A stretch of 64,000 bases of DNA from Seiridium cupressi (lineage: Eukaryota; Ascomycota; Sordariomycetes; Amphisphaeriales; Sporocadaceae): contig JARVKI010000012.1 in NCBI GenBank assembly GCA_036674765.1, positions 310,001 through 374,000 of the forward strand, written 5' to 3'. Under the pieces are notes generated by a model. That model had not been told where the DNA came from and made no database searches. It was given only the letters and a program-made list of their open reading frames with translations. A program made the position numbers and the translations under genes. How positions within the stretch are numbered: the first letter of the stretch is position 1; every line of letters starts with the position of its first letter. This document shows, piece by piece, positions 29,497 to 40,132 of this stretch.

Positions 29497-30892
29497 ATGG
29501 GCGAGATATGGGATGATGCCCTGACGACGCAGAAGGAACGGGATGTCCTGATACAGGCAATTGATGCAGACAAGGAGCTATGCGCCACCGAGCACAAGAA
29601 GCGGCATCCAGCCGAATGCCCTGAATGCTGGCCTCGATTGATCAATCGTATCAGGGACCGGTATCTCAACTCATCAACTAGAGAGTGGTTCTCCGGCAGG
29701 CGTCTGTTTCTCCAGGAGCTCGACACCATGTTTGCCGATGCCCGGGACCGCAGTGTCACCATCGACGACATTGACAACCGCATACAGGCCGAGAAGCTGG
29801 ACTGGTCGCGGGAGAAGCTCAAAAACATGGGGCTTGTGTCAGCAACTGACAGCCCTGACACGGTCAAACCCCTTCTGAACGATAAGGAGAAGCCCATTGA
29901 CCTGCTTATCCCGGCTTTGAGGACGGCTATCAGTAAGGATGCTGATGACAGCCAGAAGGCGTTCCAGGAATTCGCTTCCAGACTGGTGGCAGCTACGTCT
30001 CCCGAAGCCAAGGTTGAGGCTTATGTCGAGACTTTTTTTCAGACCAAAAATGATCCCCAGGGTGCTGCCAAATGTCAAAAATACATCGACATGGTACGCA
30101 GTGGTACCAGCATGTCGGATGTTGTCGCCCTCATGATTCGCGAGCGTCAAGCTCAAGGCAACAAGAAACAAGAGAAGCAATTTTTGCTGAGGAGGAAAGA
30201 TGAGCTTACAAGAGCCAAAGCTGCGAATGAGGCTGCCAAGGCCAAGAAGGCAAAAGCGAAGCAGGATAGGATCAGAGCCGCCGCGGCTGCAGCGCAAGAA
30301 TACGACCTTCCGCCTTGCGTAAACTGCAAGAAGCCATTGGACGAACAGAGCCTGAAGTACTGCCCCATTTGTGTCACATTGTCAGAGGTCTACGGCTTTT
30401 CGGACATTGCGCCCACATACTTTTGCTCGGACATTTGCTGGGAAGATGGTATTGTGAGTGGCTCTTCCTTTAATATGAACCTCTTTCACCGCTGACTTTT
30501 ACTAGCAATCGCATCTTGCAGACGCGGGTCATGTTTGTGCTGGCGGCGACGGCTTCACGCAAACTTCCGGAGACATAAGCGGGGCGGGCTATTGCAAAGA
30601 ATGCGTCCTTGATCATAAAGTCGAATCCTTCTTCTGCGGCTTGCAATGCTTCGACGCCAATTTCCAAGATCACCGAGAGAATGTCCATATTCCTAAGAGG
30701 GACAAAGTTGGTGAAATCTACGAGGATGAGAATGACCTCGAGTTCACATCGAATGACGATTCGCAATATCGAGCTCGCAAGATTGAGGACCACTGGATTC
30801 CAGTTGGAGACGCCGTGAAGGAGTGGGTAAAAAAGCTAGGCGCTACTCACACACCCACAAGTATACCAGCTATTGCCGCCTCCAATGACTAG
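29497..30892 (+). CDS. uncharacterised protein with Cys/His zinc-binding region
   Basis: Exons 29497-30453 and 30506-30892 join to 447 residues. Residues 1-250 are helical and charged, with an early CPECWPRLINRIRDRY segment and an Ala/Lys-rich helix at about 235-265. From about residue 273 there is a metal-site pattern: CVNCKKPLD, YCPIC, YFCSDICWEDGI, then after the intron HLADAGHVC, GYCKECVLDHK and FFCGLQCFD followed by HRENVH. This resembles MYND-like treble-clef fingers but is not a textbook match. The C-terminus is acidic and then Pro/Thr-rich. I do not know a function; a protein-protein or nucleic-acid adaptor role would be guesswork. Confidence 0.78.
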
Positions 30893-32098
30893 AAATCTGT
30901 GCTCATTGCCAGATGTCAATGTAGCTATATCGGTGACACCGAATACCATCTCCTATGAAGTTATCATTCCGAGGCTAGTTATGGGAATGGACAAAATCCC
31001 CTCCGATGATAATTATGAGGAAGGGGAAACACATCATAGTCCTGGATGCCATGAAGCGGCTGCAAACATTTGCCCCGATCCCCAGAAGAAGAAAACCCGG
31101 CTCGTCTATGGCGCTTGCACGGGGAGGCGCTCCATCGAAAGTCACTATTTCATCGCATTGGCAGCGAATGAAAGAACGGCTCTTTTTGCAAGGGTTTTCC
31201 CAGACCGTTTTCAGGTATTCATGGGGAAGTTGTCGCATCAATCTAACTTTCAGGATTTGGTGGACAGAAATAGGGATGCACATGGTGATGACGCTGCAAA
31301 ATTATACTACAAGGAGACTGACTCCTCAGACTAAAGCCGAGTATATGTATGGATTGTATGACTTGGTATTTTCCCGGGTGCACATTCGTGTTGGATAATT
31401 CGGTGCAGCAACCGAGATGAGCACGAGTTTAGTGATGGACATTGGATAGCGACGGTCGCAGTGGCATTTCAGTAGCGTACGAGACATTTGTTCTGGCGCA
31501 GGACGGTCGTAGTGATCAGCGATAGCAATATTCCAGAGACTGAACATATGGATCGTATATATGGTTCGGTGCACGTCGTTGAATTATACATCTTGCTTGG
31601 GAACCAGAGCTTGGAAACCCCGAGAGGTCGTACGATTATTGCGCCATACTCTGCCCTACAGGGAAGGGGTCTGCACAACGGGGACAGTCAGTCCCTGTCG
31701 CCGAATGAGTAGGATCACCAGTTCGCATACTTGACATTTCACCATATATTCATTGACACAACCATCTGCGCAAGCTCCGCGCCAGAACTTCATTTGTTTG
31801 GCCGAGGGCAGTATGTCCGCCCCGAGCCGTCAGTCGGTCGTTATGGTTATTCCCGGCTCTACCGGGCTTTACATCGGCGACCGCAATTTTTGGCCCGACC
31901 CGGAACTTGCCATTGAGCGCCTTGCATCATTCTTTTTTGGGGGAGCTCCAGAAGCCTTGCACGCCGAACCAACCAACAGCTACCAGAACATAATCGCATA
32001 ACTCCACGCGCAAAAACGACAACGGTCGAACACTGGGGGAATTCCGAGGCCCCAGGAAGTACTACGTCAACCAGATAGGAACGATCGGAAAAGAAGCA
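30893..32098. other. intergenic, no gene seen
   Basis: Several frames of 60-150 codons overlap here on both strands, but none shows family motifs. The last few hundred bases are the probable promoter and leader of ISD11. Confidence 0.45.
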
Positions 32099-32752
32099 AT
32101 GTCGGTTGTCAAGGCCCTCAAGGGCGAGCTGCCGCAGCAGGCTAGGTCACTGGTAAGTCGCCTCTCAACCCACAGCGCAACAGAAATTTCTGCGCTCCCG
32201 TAGAAGAGGCCCATGGTGTTGCGCCTGAAGCGACGGATGCTCCCCTATACAACGGCTCTGCGAAACGAGTGCACGAAAAAGCCATATCTAGCCCAAGCGC
32301 ATCTGACTAACCATGTCTTGCGATCCAGTACCGCCAACTCCTGCGCCAAGGCAGCCAATTTGGCGAATACAACTTCAGAGAGTACGCCAGAAGACGGACG
32401 CGCGACGCATTTCGGGAGCATGAACGCGCCGAAGACCCGCGCGAGATACAAGAGCTGCTACAGAAAGGGCTGAAGGAACTGGCCATGATGAAGCGGCAGA
32501 CGACCGTCAGTCAATTCTACCAGCTTGATCGGTTAGTGGTAGAGACAGGCGGGATATCGGTAAGTTGCACGAGAATTTGCTTCTAGAAAAGGAGCAAGAA
32601 ACGAACGAGCGGTAGTGCAGTTAATGCTGACACGTGGACAGGGCAAGCAGTCGGGCAAATCAGGAGGCATCGCACGGCAAAAAGACACTGGGTATGTGAA
32701 CTGGCTTCCCGGGTTCCGAATACAGATGCTAACAGCTTTCAGATGGGACTAG
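32099..32752 (+). CDS. ISD11: LYR-motif iron-sulfur cluster biogenesis protein Isd11
   Basis: Isd11 stabilises the mitochondrial cysteine desulfurase Nfs1 for Fe-S cluster assembly. Four exons are deduced: 32099-32152, 32329-32559, 32642-32691 and a 10-base last exon 32743-32752, giving 114 residues. The LYR motif is made at the first splice (ARSL then YRQLL). Conserved family blocks follow: [19 protein letters not shown], the [10 protein letters not shown] helix, [19 protein letters not shown]. Yeast and human proteins are about 90-95 residues; the extra length is a Gly/Lys-rich tail ending in KDTGWD. Without the last small intron the tail would read on for 16 codons to the same stop, so the C-terminus is the least certain part. 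Confidence 0.92.
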
Positions 32753-33796
32753 GTTCCTGGTGAAAGTCGGGATCAGTCGGGATCAAAGGGCAAGATCACG
32801 TATGGACTTGCTGGTGTGTATTATATGATGGGAACTGTACAAGATGCCGTGGTCCGATGGGCTTATAGACAGGTTGCGCCTCCACTCAATAGCAGCATAC
32901 GACGACCTGGCATGAGGCCGACGTAGACAAGTCCTTGACAACGGCAACAATTAAGTTGATGCACATTCAAGCAAATTATAGTCTGCACTTGATGAACATG
33001 ATCGAGCCCAAGGCGCTGTTGAACAGGCACGCAGCGGTCTGTGTGTGCTATAATGCTCCTGGTTTTGCTTTTACGGGGGAAGAAGGGGGAAGAAGAAAAA
33101 ACCAAGCCAAATCCTCCGGAGCATAGGGTCAACATCTTTGGCGAGTTGTCTGCTTCGAATCGAGGGAGGGTATTGGATCCAAATGTGGTATTTTCAATCT
33201 ATATGTGCCAGTACTAAGTAGCCATTAGCCATAGCCACCATCATCCAAGATCAAGTCTGGTCTGAAAGCCCTGTGCGTTTACATGTCGTGAGGAATATAA
33301 TTCAATGACAGTTTGTGTTGCCGCCAATCCATCTTTTTAAAGTATTCACAATCTAGATTACCTCGATCGAGAGTAGAAAACATTAATTTGTAGTTTTGGA
33401 ATGCTCTGCATCCATCGCCTGTAGATAGGTGCTTCAGGAGCAAGCTCACGTGACTATACTCGATCCTGATCGGCACGCAACGCATGGAGGGTCTGTGCTT
33501 CTTAGTACCTCCCGGCAGTTCGCGACTCGCTCGTCAATTGCTAGGAAGCGCGACGAGGCTGCGAATAGCGACTGTATAGTTTGCGACAAGTTGGGCGACG
33601 GCATCGAGTTCATCGACGAGACGAGACGCGCTACCCGCGAACACGCAATCGACGAGTACTTACTCACTACATCACATCATATGTTTCACTCTCCATGCGT
33701 GCATTTCCCCATCGCGCATGTGCTTGAACGACCAGCCTTGAGAAGCACGTAAAGTCGATAGAAGACTGCCATATTCAGCCAGGGCCAATTACAACA
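32753..33796. other. intergenic, no gene seen
   Basis: No recognisable coding or RNA gene. It separates ISD11 from the acidic-protein gene transcribed in the same direction. Confidence 0.5.
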
Positions 33797-36372
33797 ATGG
33801 CGCCGACTGTGAGTTTGGGCTGATTGAGGCAGATTGGAAGAATGTTATCGACTGACATGACCCTGTCGTCAGATGCGAACCACCCAGACTCGGCGTGGTA
33901 ATCGAGCTGGATACCAAGAACACGATGACTTTGAAGGTCAGCATTCTTGTCCAGCATAACTCCGAGCAGGAAGCTGATTACGTCCATAGGTCTTCCCGTT
34001 CGACAATGGCGACAAGAGTGGGTGAGCATTGCGCCGCCACCCCAGATCGAGACCGCGCAGAAGAATGACGTTTGGGCCATCGAGCTCCCTCATGGCATGC
34101 CCAAGGATTCGAATTTATTGCCAACGCACACTCAAGAACTACTTAGAGCGGCGCGTTCTGGGCGATTGTACAAGCGACCCGCACCTGTCGAGGAAGAGGA
34201 GGCCGAGGCAGATGCGGCCCCCGAAAAGCCAGAGAAGAAAGAAGAGGATCCCAGCACGAAAGGCTACATGGTGAAGGTGTGGAAGCAGATACCGCGTAAT
34301 GCCGAAGGACCGACAATTTCACATCTGGCAAAGCGGAGGAAGGGTACTGTGACCTTGTCCGCCGCCCTCCCCCCTGGAAATACCGCTGGCCCGACCGTGA
34401 CCAAGGCCACAGTTCGTCGCATCGATGCCGCCGGCAACCCCTATAACCAGGAGGTTATCCTTGCAGCGGGCCAGCCAGTCGATGGTGAGATCATCTCAAC
34501 GACGGTCGTGCAGGCCCCCAGCGCCAATGCGAGTGCAGACAACACGGCCGCGACTCAGGTTCGAAGACGACCTCCGCCGCCTAAGAGGAAAGCCAAGGGG
34601 CCTGGCAGGGGACGTAAGAAGAAGCTTCTGCCGCTTCCCGGTCCTTCTGTCACCCAAAGTGATGCTCCTGGCGTTGAAGGTGGGGAGGGTGGTATGAAGC
34701 CCGACGGTGCTGCTGATGTGAGCATTCATTCGTGTCCCCGTTTATCCAGGTTGCTAATTCGAAGCAGGGCATCAAGCAGGAAGGCGGTAGCGACAATCAG
34801 AGACAGGACAGCGAGATGGCAGATGGTGACGACGATGAGGGTGATGATGATGGCGACGAGGGCGATGAGGGAGAAGAGGGCGACGAAGACGATGGTGAGA
34901 TTCTAGAAAGCGAGAAGGGAACCCCAGCGAGAAAAGAGGGAAGCCTCGACCAAGAGATCAAGCATTCGCCTTCCGTCGACCCGCCAACCATAACCGCCCC
35001 AACGTTGGATCCGGACGCCATGGACATTTCAGTCGACGAGCCGGGAATCCCAACGCCTCAAGTACAGCCTTCGGCTATACTCCCTCCGATTCAACCTCCC
35101 AACTCAATCTTGCCAAACTACGAAGGAAGCCCGTTGAAGAATGTCTTGATCCCCTCACCAACGGAACCAACCAAACCAGCGACGCCAAGCTTGCCACCGG
35201 TTGCAGGAACTTCGGCACCGAGCCAGCCGTCGACCTCAGCAACATCGGTCCCCGAGACGATTGTGCCGGAGAGTGAAGTTCCGGAATTGGATTCAAGCCT
35301 TAGATCAGAACCCATCCTAGCACCTTTGCCATCCGTAGAGGCACCACCAACTGTCGCAGAGACAATGGCTCAGGAGACGATGCCCAGCGAACTACTGGTC
35401 TCTGCCGACACTGATATGACGGATGTTGTGCCCGCACAGCCCGACACTGTTGTTGAGAGCAAGATTCTCTCAAGCACCGATACTGAGACTGGACGGACCG
35501 TGGTGGAAGAAATCATTGAGACAACAACGGTCCCGCTTAATGATGAAGCTCCGCACACAGAGCCCCTTGTCGCGGAGGAAGTAGTGAATGCCCCCGAAGA
35601 GCTGCCACCACAAAGTCAGCCAGAAGTGACGGAAATCCCTTCACCCGTTATTCAGGAATCAGTCGACTTTATCCAAGAACCTGCCATTGCTGTCCAAGAG
35701 TCAGTTGAACCTGCTCGAGAGATACAGGAGGAATCTATTCAAGGGTCGATCAATCCCATTCAAGAGCCAATTAATCCTGCTCAAGAGCCCGTCGAATCTG
35801 CTCAAGAACCTGCCCTGCCTATTCACGAGCCTATTGAATCTGCTCAGGAACCCGTCGAAAATATGCAAGAGCCCGTCGAGTCTTTTCAAGAACCGGTCAT
35901 CCCTACTCAACAACCCGAACCATCGGCTCCCCCCCAACAAAATGAGCTACGTCTAGCATCTCCCGTTACACAGATTACCGAAGTGACAGAGCTTTCCGCT
36001 GCACCTGCCACAGAAGTGTCGACCACGAAAGTGGACGTGGTGGAAACCCCCGCGACAATCCTGCCGGCATTGAATCCCTTACAAACAGAGGCGCCAGCTC
36101 CCATTCTGGCTCCGGCTCCTCTCACTGATGAGCGCGAACCGGAGAGTCCCGATTTGCTTGGCGGTCTCGTGGCCGCTCTCGACCGGCACAGTGAGTCCAG
36201 GAACGAACAGAGGATAGACACCTTACCGGCTGTTTCTCCACCACCAACCGTTCCTGCCGCACAACCGCCGGTTGCTGAGCCGGTTCTCGTCGAGGTCGTA
36301 TCTACTGAGCTCAGACCCCAGGAAATGCCGGAAGAGAAGCCGGAAGAGAAGTCCGAAGCAGTGGGCGAATAG
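33797..36372 (+). CDS. uncharacterised nuclear-type protein, acidic and Gln-Glu-Pro repeat-bearing
   Basis: Exons 33797-33808, 33873-33936, 33990-34717 and 34768-36372 join in phase to 802 residues. The N-terminal ~130 residues look folded and conserved: [53 protein letters not shown] and [21 protein letters not shown] basic patch ([20 protein letters not shown]) is a strong nuclear-localisation candidate. A long Asp/Glu/Gly tract follows, then a Pro/Val/Glu-rich tail with heptad QEPVESA-type repeats. The layout suggests a chromatin or transcription subunit, but I do not recognise the family. It is the nearest gene on the left of the MAT genes and does not belong to the classical MAT flanking set. 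Confidence 0.8.
35653..35928 (+). repeat. degenerate 21-base tandem repeat encoding QEPxxxx heptads
   Basis: The best units are eight consecutive 21-base copies from 35761 to 35928, each encoding a heptad such as [21 protein letters not shown] or QEPVENM. More diverged units precede them from 35653. All keep the reading frame. Confidence 0.85.
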
Positions 36373-37308
36373 ATCTTGCCCCTAGCCTATATCGGTCTTC
36401 AATTTCAGGATTTTATTATGTACGCTCCCATTGAGGCTTTGAGATCACGATGGAGTTTTGGATAATAGTTTTAGGGGCACGAAATTTATTTACTCATTTT
36501 TCTAATCTACAGTCTTGTTAAGGACAGGCGTCAATATAACCCTATTTGCTATATGAAAAAACATATTTTCAGATCCTATAACTTTTAACAAGCTCATTGA
36601 ATTGCAACTGTATAGGCACATGACATCGGATGGTATGCCGTGGTTGAGGTTTAGTAGTACTGGTCCATAACAAGGGTACGGGGGTTTTCCCCTTTGATTG
36701 TATTGTATTCATCCACTCAACATACTAAGGTAGACTACAATCTAGATTATCCGATATACCGTATGGGGAAAATCTTGCAGGGACTAGGTTCTCCAAGAAA
36801 AGGTGCCACTGGCCTAACTTGCCCATTAAACAACTGTATCCCATATCAAAATTCCTTGTGCGCGAAGGCCGAGAGGACGACTGCTGTTTGCCTTCAAATA
36901 CTTTCCCCTGTTAGGGCCTGTTTCTTGTGGAAGTATTGCCATTGTTTCGCTAAGGACGACAGGATGTAAAAGCTACCAGACCACCAACAACGACCATTCG
37001 ATGCGAACATTGACAGCTTACCACCTTTTACGATATGCTATGTGTCACGATCATCGTAATAAGCTCTCTAGGTACTGGTTGTTGCTCTCGAATAAAGAAT
37101 ATTCAGTGTAGCCGAACGTCGCTCATCGAAGCCTAGCACCGAGTGACTTGGAGGAAGGCATCCCATGGCACCGGCCTTGAGATCATGCAGCATAAGATAA
37201 GATAAGAAAGAGATTTGAACTGGAATGTCATGGAAATACCAATGGTCAACTTGTTTCAATATCCTATGGATCGTACTAGGCTATTGCGATCTGCTTTGTG
37301 TATCTACA
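36373..37308. other. AT-rich interval between the acidic-protein gene and MAT1-2-1
   Basis: The two genes are convergent. The interval is AT-rich and carries no recognisable gene. It may contain the left edge of the mating-type idiomorph, which cannot be placed without a sequence of the opposite mating type. Confidence 0.45.
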
Positions 37309-38619
37309 TTAAAACAGATAGTCCGGCTTCCAGTTCAGCAGCGCCTCCAACGATGCCGGCAGCTCTGCGCGTGCGACGGGCTTCCTCTTGGGATCATACT
37401 TGTAGCCCGGGTATAAGAACTCGTGCTCCTTCCTGGCCTGCTCTTGACGGTGCTTCCAGATCTGCTTCTCGGAATCTGGCAACTCGCGCCACATAGTGCC
37501 GATGAGCTTGGCTACGTGATCGAAAAGTTAGCCAAGAGATAAAATGGAATAAAGAGCAGAGTAATTTCGTATCATAAGGTGGAATAAACTTACACAACTC
37601 CTTGTTTTCGAGGTTGGGATTCTGCTGTTTGACTTCCTTGCACTTGGAAGAACGAAACAGGATGAAGGCATTTTGGGGTCGAGGTGCCCCAGATCGGTAC
37701 TCGCCCTTGCGATACTTGGAATCGTGGCTGATCTTGAACTCGTCGGCAGGCAGGGAGTTCTAGTCCTCCGCCGCGTCCACTCCGCCGATGGCAGCACCGA
37801 GGTTGAGCTCGGGCAGCTGGACAAAGTTGATACCGAGGCCCTCCGAACCAGCACCGCCACCACTAGGTCCGTTGTAGTAGTCAGCATCGTCGTCGTCCTT
37901 GCGAGCGCCGCGCTTTCGAGAGCTAGGGGTCTTTGCGGGGGTCTTTCGCTTGCGCGACGAGGCTGGTTTGGTGGGAGTCTCGTGCTCCGAGGTCTCGGGG
38001 GCGGCGGGAGCGGCAGGTCCAGAGAATGTCATTGGCATACCCATATCGAAGAGGGGAGGAGCTCCGTATTGAGCCGGCATGGCGGGATACTGCTGGCCCT
38101 GCAGGGTGTTCTGCTCCGAGGCCCAGAGGTTGGTTCGAGGAAGCATGATGGGCAAATCGTAGCCTGGGATCTCGACAATGGCAGCTTCTCGGGTGGAGAG
38201 GTGCTGGGTGGCGCCGAGAAAGACTCTGCCACCGGCGGAATCACGCACAAATCTAGCATCTAGTCTACCAGTGTTGATCCTGTCGTGCCATCAGCATGTA
38301 ATTTGGCCAAATCGTCTGGGGTGATATATCATGGTGGGGAAGCTCCATCGGCGCGATATGTGCTACTCATTGTACCAGCATAACGAGCGGATCTGATTCC
38401 AGTGAGAGAAAAAAAAAAAAAACTGTTATGAACTTACATGAACAGCTGTAGGATGGCGTCTCGCGTCTCTTGGGCCCAATCATTGTAGACGCGGTCCTCA
38501 ATGGCGATGACATGATTGTAGGGACTCAGCTGGATTTTGAGCCGCTCCCAGTCGTCTAAGGACATGTCACCTTCGAGCTGAGCGTAGCCAGCCTGACCGT
38601 TGTCTGGGTCGAAAGACAT
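37309..38619 (-). CDS. MAT1-2-1: mating-type HMG-box transcription factor MAT1-2-1, with an internal in-frame TAG
   Basis: MAT1-2-1 is the HMG-box DNA-binding regulator defining one mating type. Exons 38619-38438, 38279-37594 and 37511-37309 stay in one frame for 357 codons, broken only by TAG at codon 234 (37762-37760). The N-terminal part (DWERLKIQLSPYNHVIAIED, then RFVRDSAGGRVFLGATQHLS) lines up by eye with the pre-HMG domain of Neurospora mat a-1. The HMG box contains APRPQNAFILFRSSK, NPNLENKELSKLIGTMWREL and EFLYPGYKYDPKRKP. Its intron lies in the Ser codon of KELS, the conserved HMG intron position of MAT1-2-1 genes. A Lys/Arg-rich linker precedes the TAG. A 63-base phase-0 intron (GTCCAG to GACTAG) would remove the stop, but the donor is poor. 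Alternatives are a nonsense mutation, readthrough or base error. Another MATA-type HMG protein is possible but less likely. Confidence 0.8.
37594..37762 (-). other. TAG-to-HMG segment of MAT1-2-1
   Basis: The first base triplet is the in-frame TAG. Directly after it the same frame continues as NSLPADEFKISHDSKYRKGE and runs into the HMG box without another stop. This continuity is the reason for treating both halves as one gene. Confidence 0.85.
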
Positions 38620-40132
38620 GGCAAGCAAGTGTAGCTGTTCAATTGAAAGACAAGTGAGTGAAAGAAGAAGCTGAATGACTGACTGCTCAATTCAAGGGAG
38701 ATGAGATGGCGATGATGGATAGAGAATGCCGATGGAGAGAGTCCAATGAATTTGTGTGTGGCAAGCAGTGATAGGAAAGCTCGCAAAAATTCGAACGGCT
38801 GGGAATGCTGAATTTTTCCGCAAAACTCTGGGATTGGAACAGCAACCGTTGCGGTCACCTCTACCTTTTTTCTTTTTTTGCTAGCTTAGATACTGCCAAC
38901 CAAGACTTTACGATTGCCCAATTGCCTGTGGCTGTCTATATTGGATACGGCGAAGATACCAATGGGGGTAGTTCTCTCTCTCTCTCTCTCTATTTATTAA
39001 AAAAAAAAAAAAAAAAAAAAGAGGGAAATGCACATATTCCATTCTTGTTCATCTTGTTATGCCTCGTTATGTTTTACCATTTTTCACCACACCATCGTCG
39101 AGTGTTTCCTGATGATACGATATTTAGGCTTATTCCTTGATAATTGGTATCAAATAGATGGTTGAGGAATATTCGTTGTGAAAATGTACATCTGAGTAAA
39201 CATCGTCGTGATTCAGATGTCAATTCAGTTTGATCCAGCAATGAGCTGCAGGGAAATATCCGATCGAGCCACTTGCCATGAGAACAAAGGGAACTCTACC
39301 ACAATTCTTCTGTTTCCCCCAAAGCATGGTGCCACCAAAATCTCTCATGTGGAAAAACAAAAAAGAAAGGAAGTGGGGGAGGGGGGGAATGGTATAGTCA
39401 CGATTCAGTTAGACAGAGCTATTCGGGCCATGAATATCAGGGCCTAACTTGATCTAGATGAATTTTAATGACATATTGACTTTTATTCCTGCTATAACCA
39501 TGTTGGCATCTCTCTCTTCCTTTCCTTAAAACGAATGAGGTTAATACGGCCTTAAAAGAAGGTGAATCATTTTGTCGTTTAGGCATTCTGGTATACCATT
39601 TGGAAAAGGTAAACAGAAAGCAAAGTGAGACTTTGACAGAAATATTTCCCACAAAGTTGACGATACGATTCTTTGCTTGAACTGCATGTAGCTTATAAGT
39701 CTACCTTGTTTGTTGTTGATGCTTAGGTAGGTACATGTACCTAGAGATGAACGAGGCTCAAAAACTGGATATGAATCACTGTGCTTGCCCTGCTCTCGTC
39801 GGACGGACTCTCCCACAACAACATTATTGTTCTGCCCTCCATCTTGGGCAATAATGGTATTGTCTGAGAACACATATGCATTATCGATTGTTTTGTTAGT
39901 AGTAACTGGGCGAATCCAATTACCATTGGCTACTCGTTCCGCTGGCTTTCTCTCCCAGAGTCGGAGTGCTGGGTTGCCCTTGCTACAGAACACGTTGAGT
40001 TTGCTTGCTTGCAATTCGGCCGGGCAACCGATAAAATTTCCGCAAGGTTTACCACGTAAACACCATTCTCATCCAACTTCTACACAAAACAGTCCGTGTC
40101 CACTACAACGCTACATCGCTTGGATTTACATC
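38620..40132. promoter_or_regulatory. shared upstream region of the two divergent MAT genes
   Basis: About 1.5 kb separates the divergent starts of MAT1-2-1 and the MAT1-1-2-type gene. It is AT-rich and contains a CT dinucleotide run (about 38972-38990) followed at once by an A tract (about 38999-39020). No alpha-box or other coding signature is seen in either strand. A promoter role for both genes is inferred from layout alone. Confidence 0.55.

Noticed and set aside
30873..31334. 153-codon plus-strand frame after the zinc-binding protein gene
   Set aside because: It overlaps the end of the upstream gene, and its composition and motifs do not suggest a real protein.
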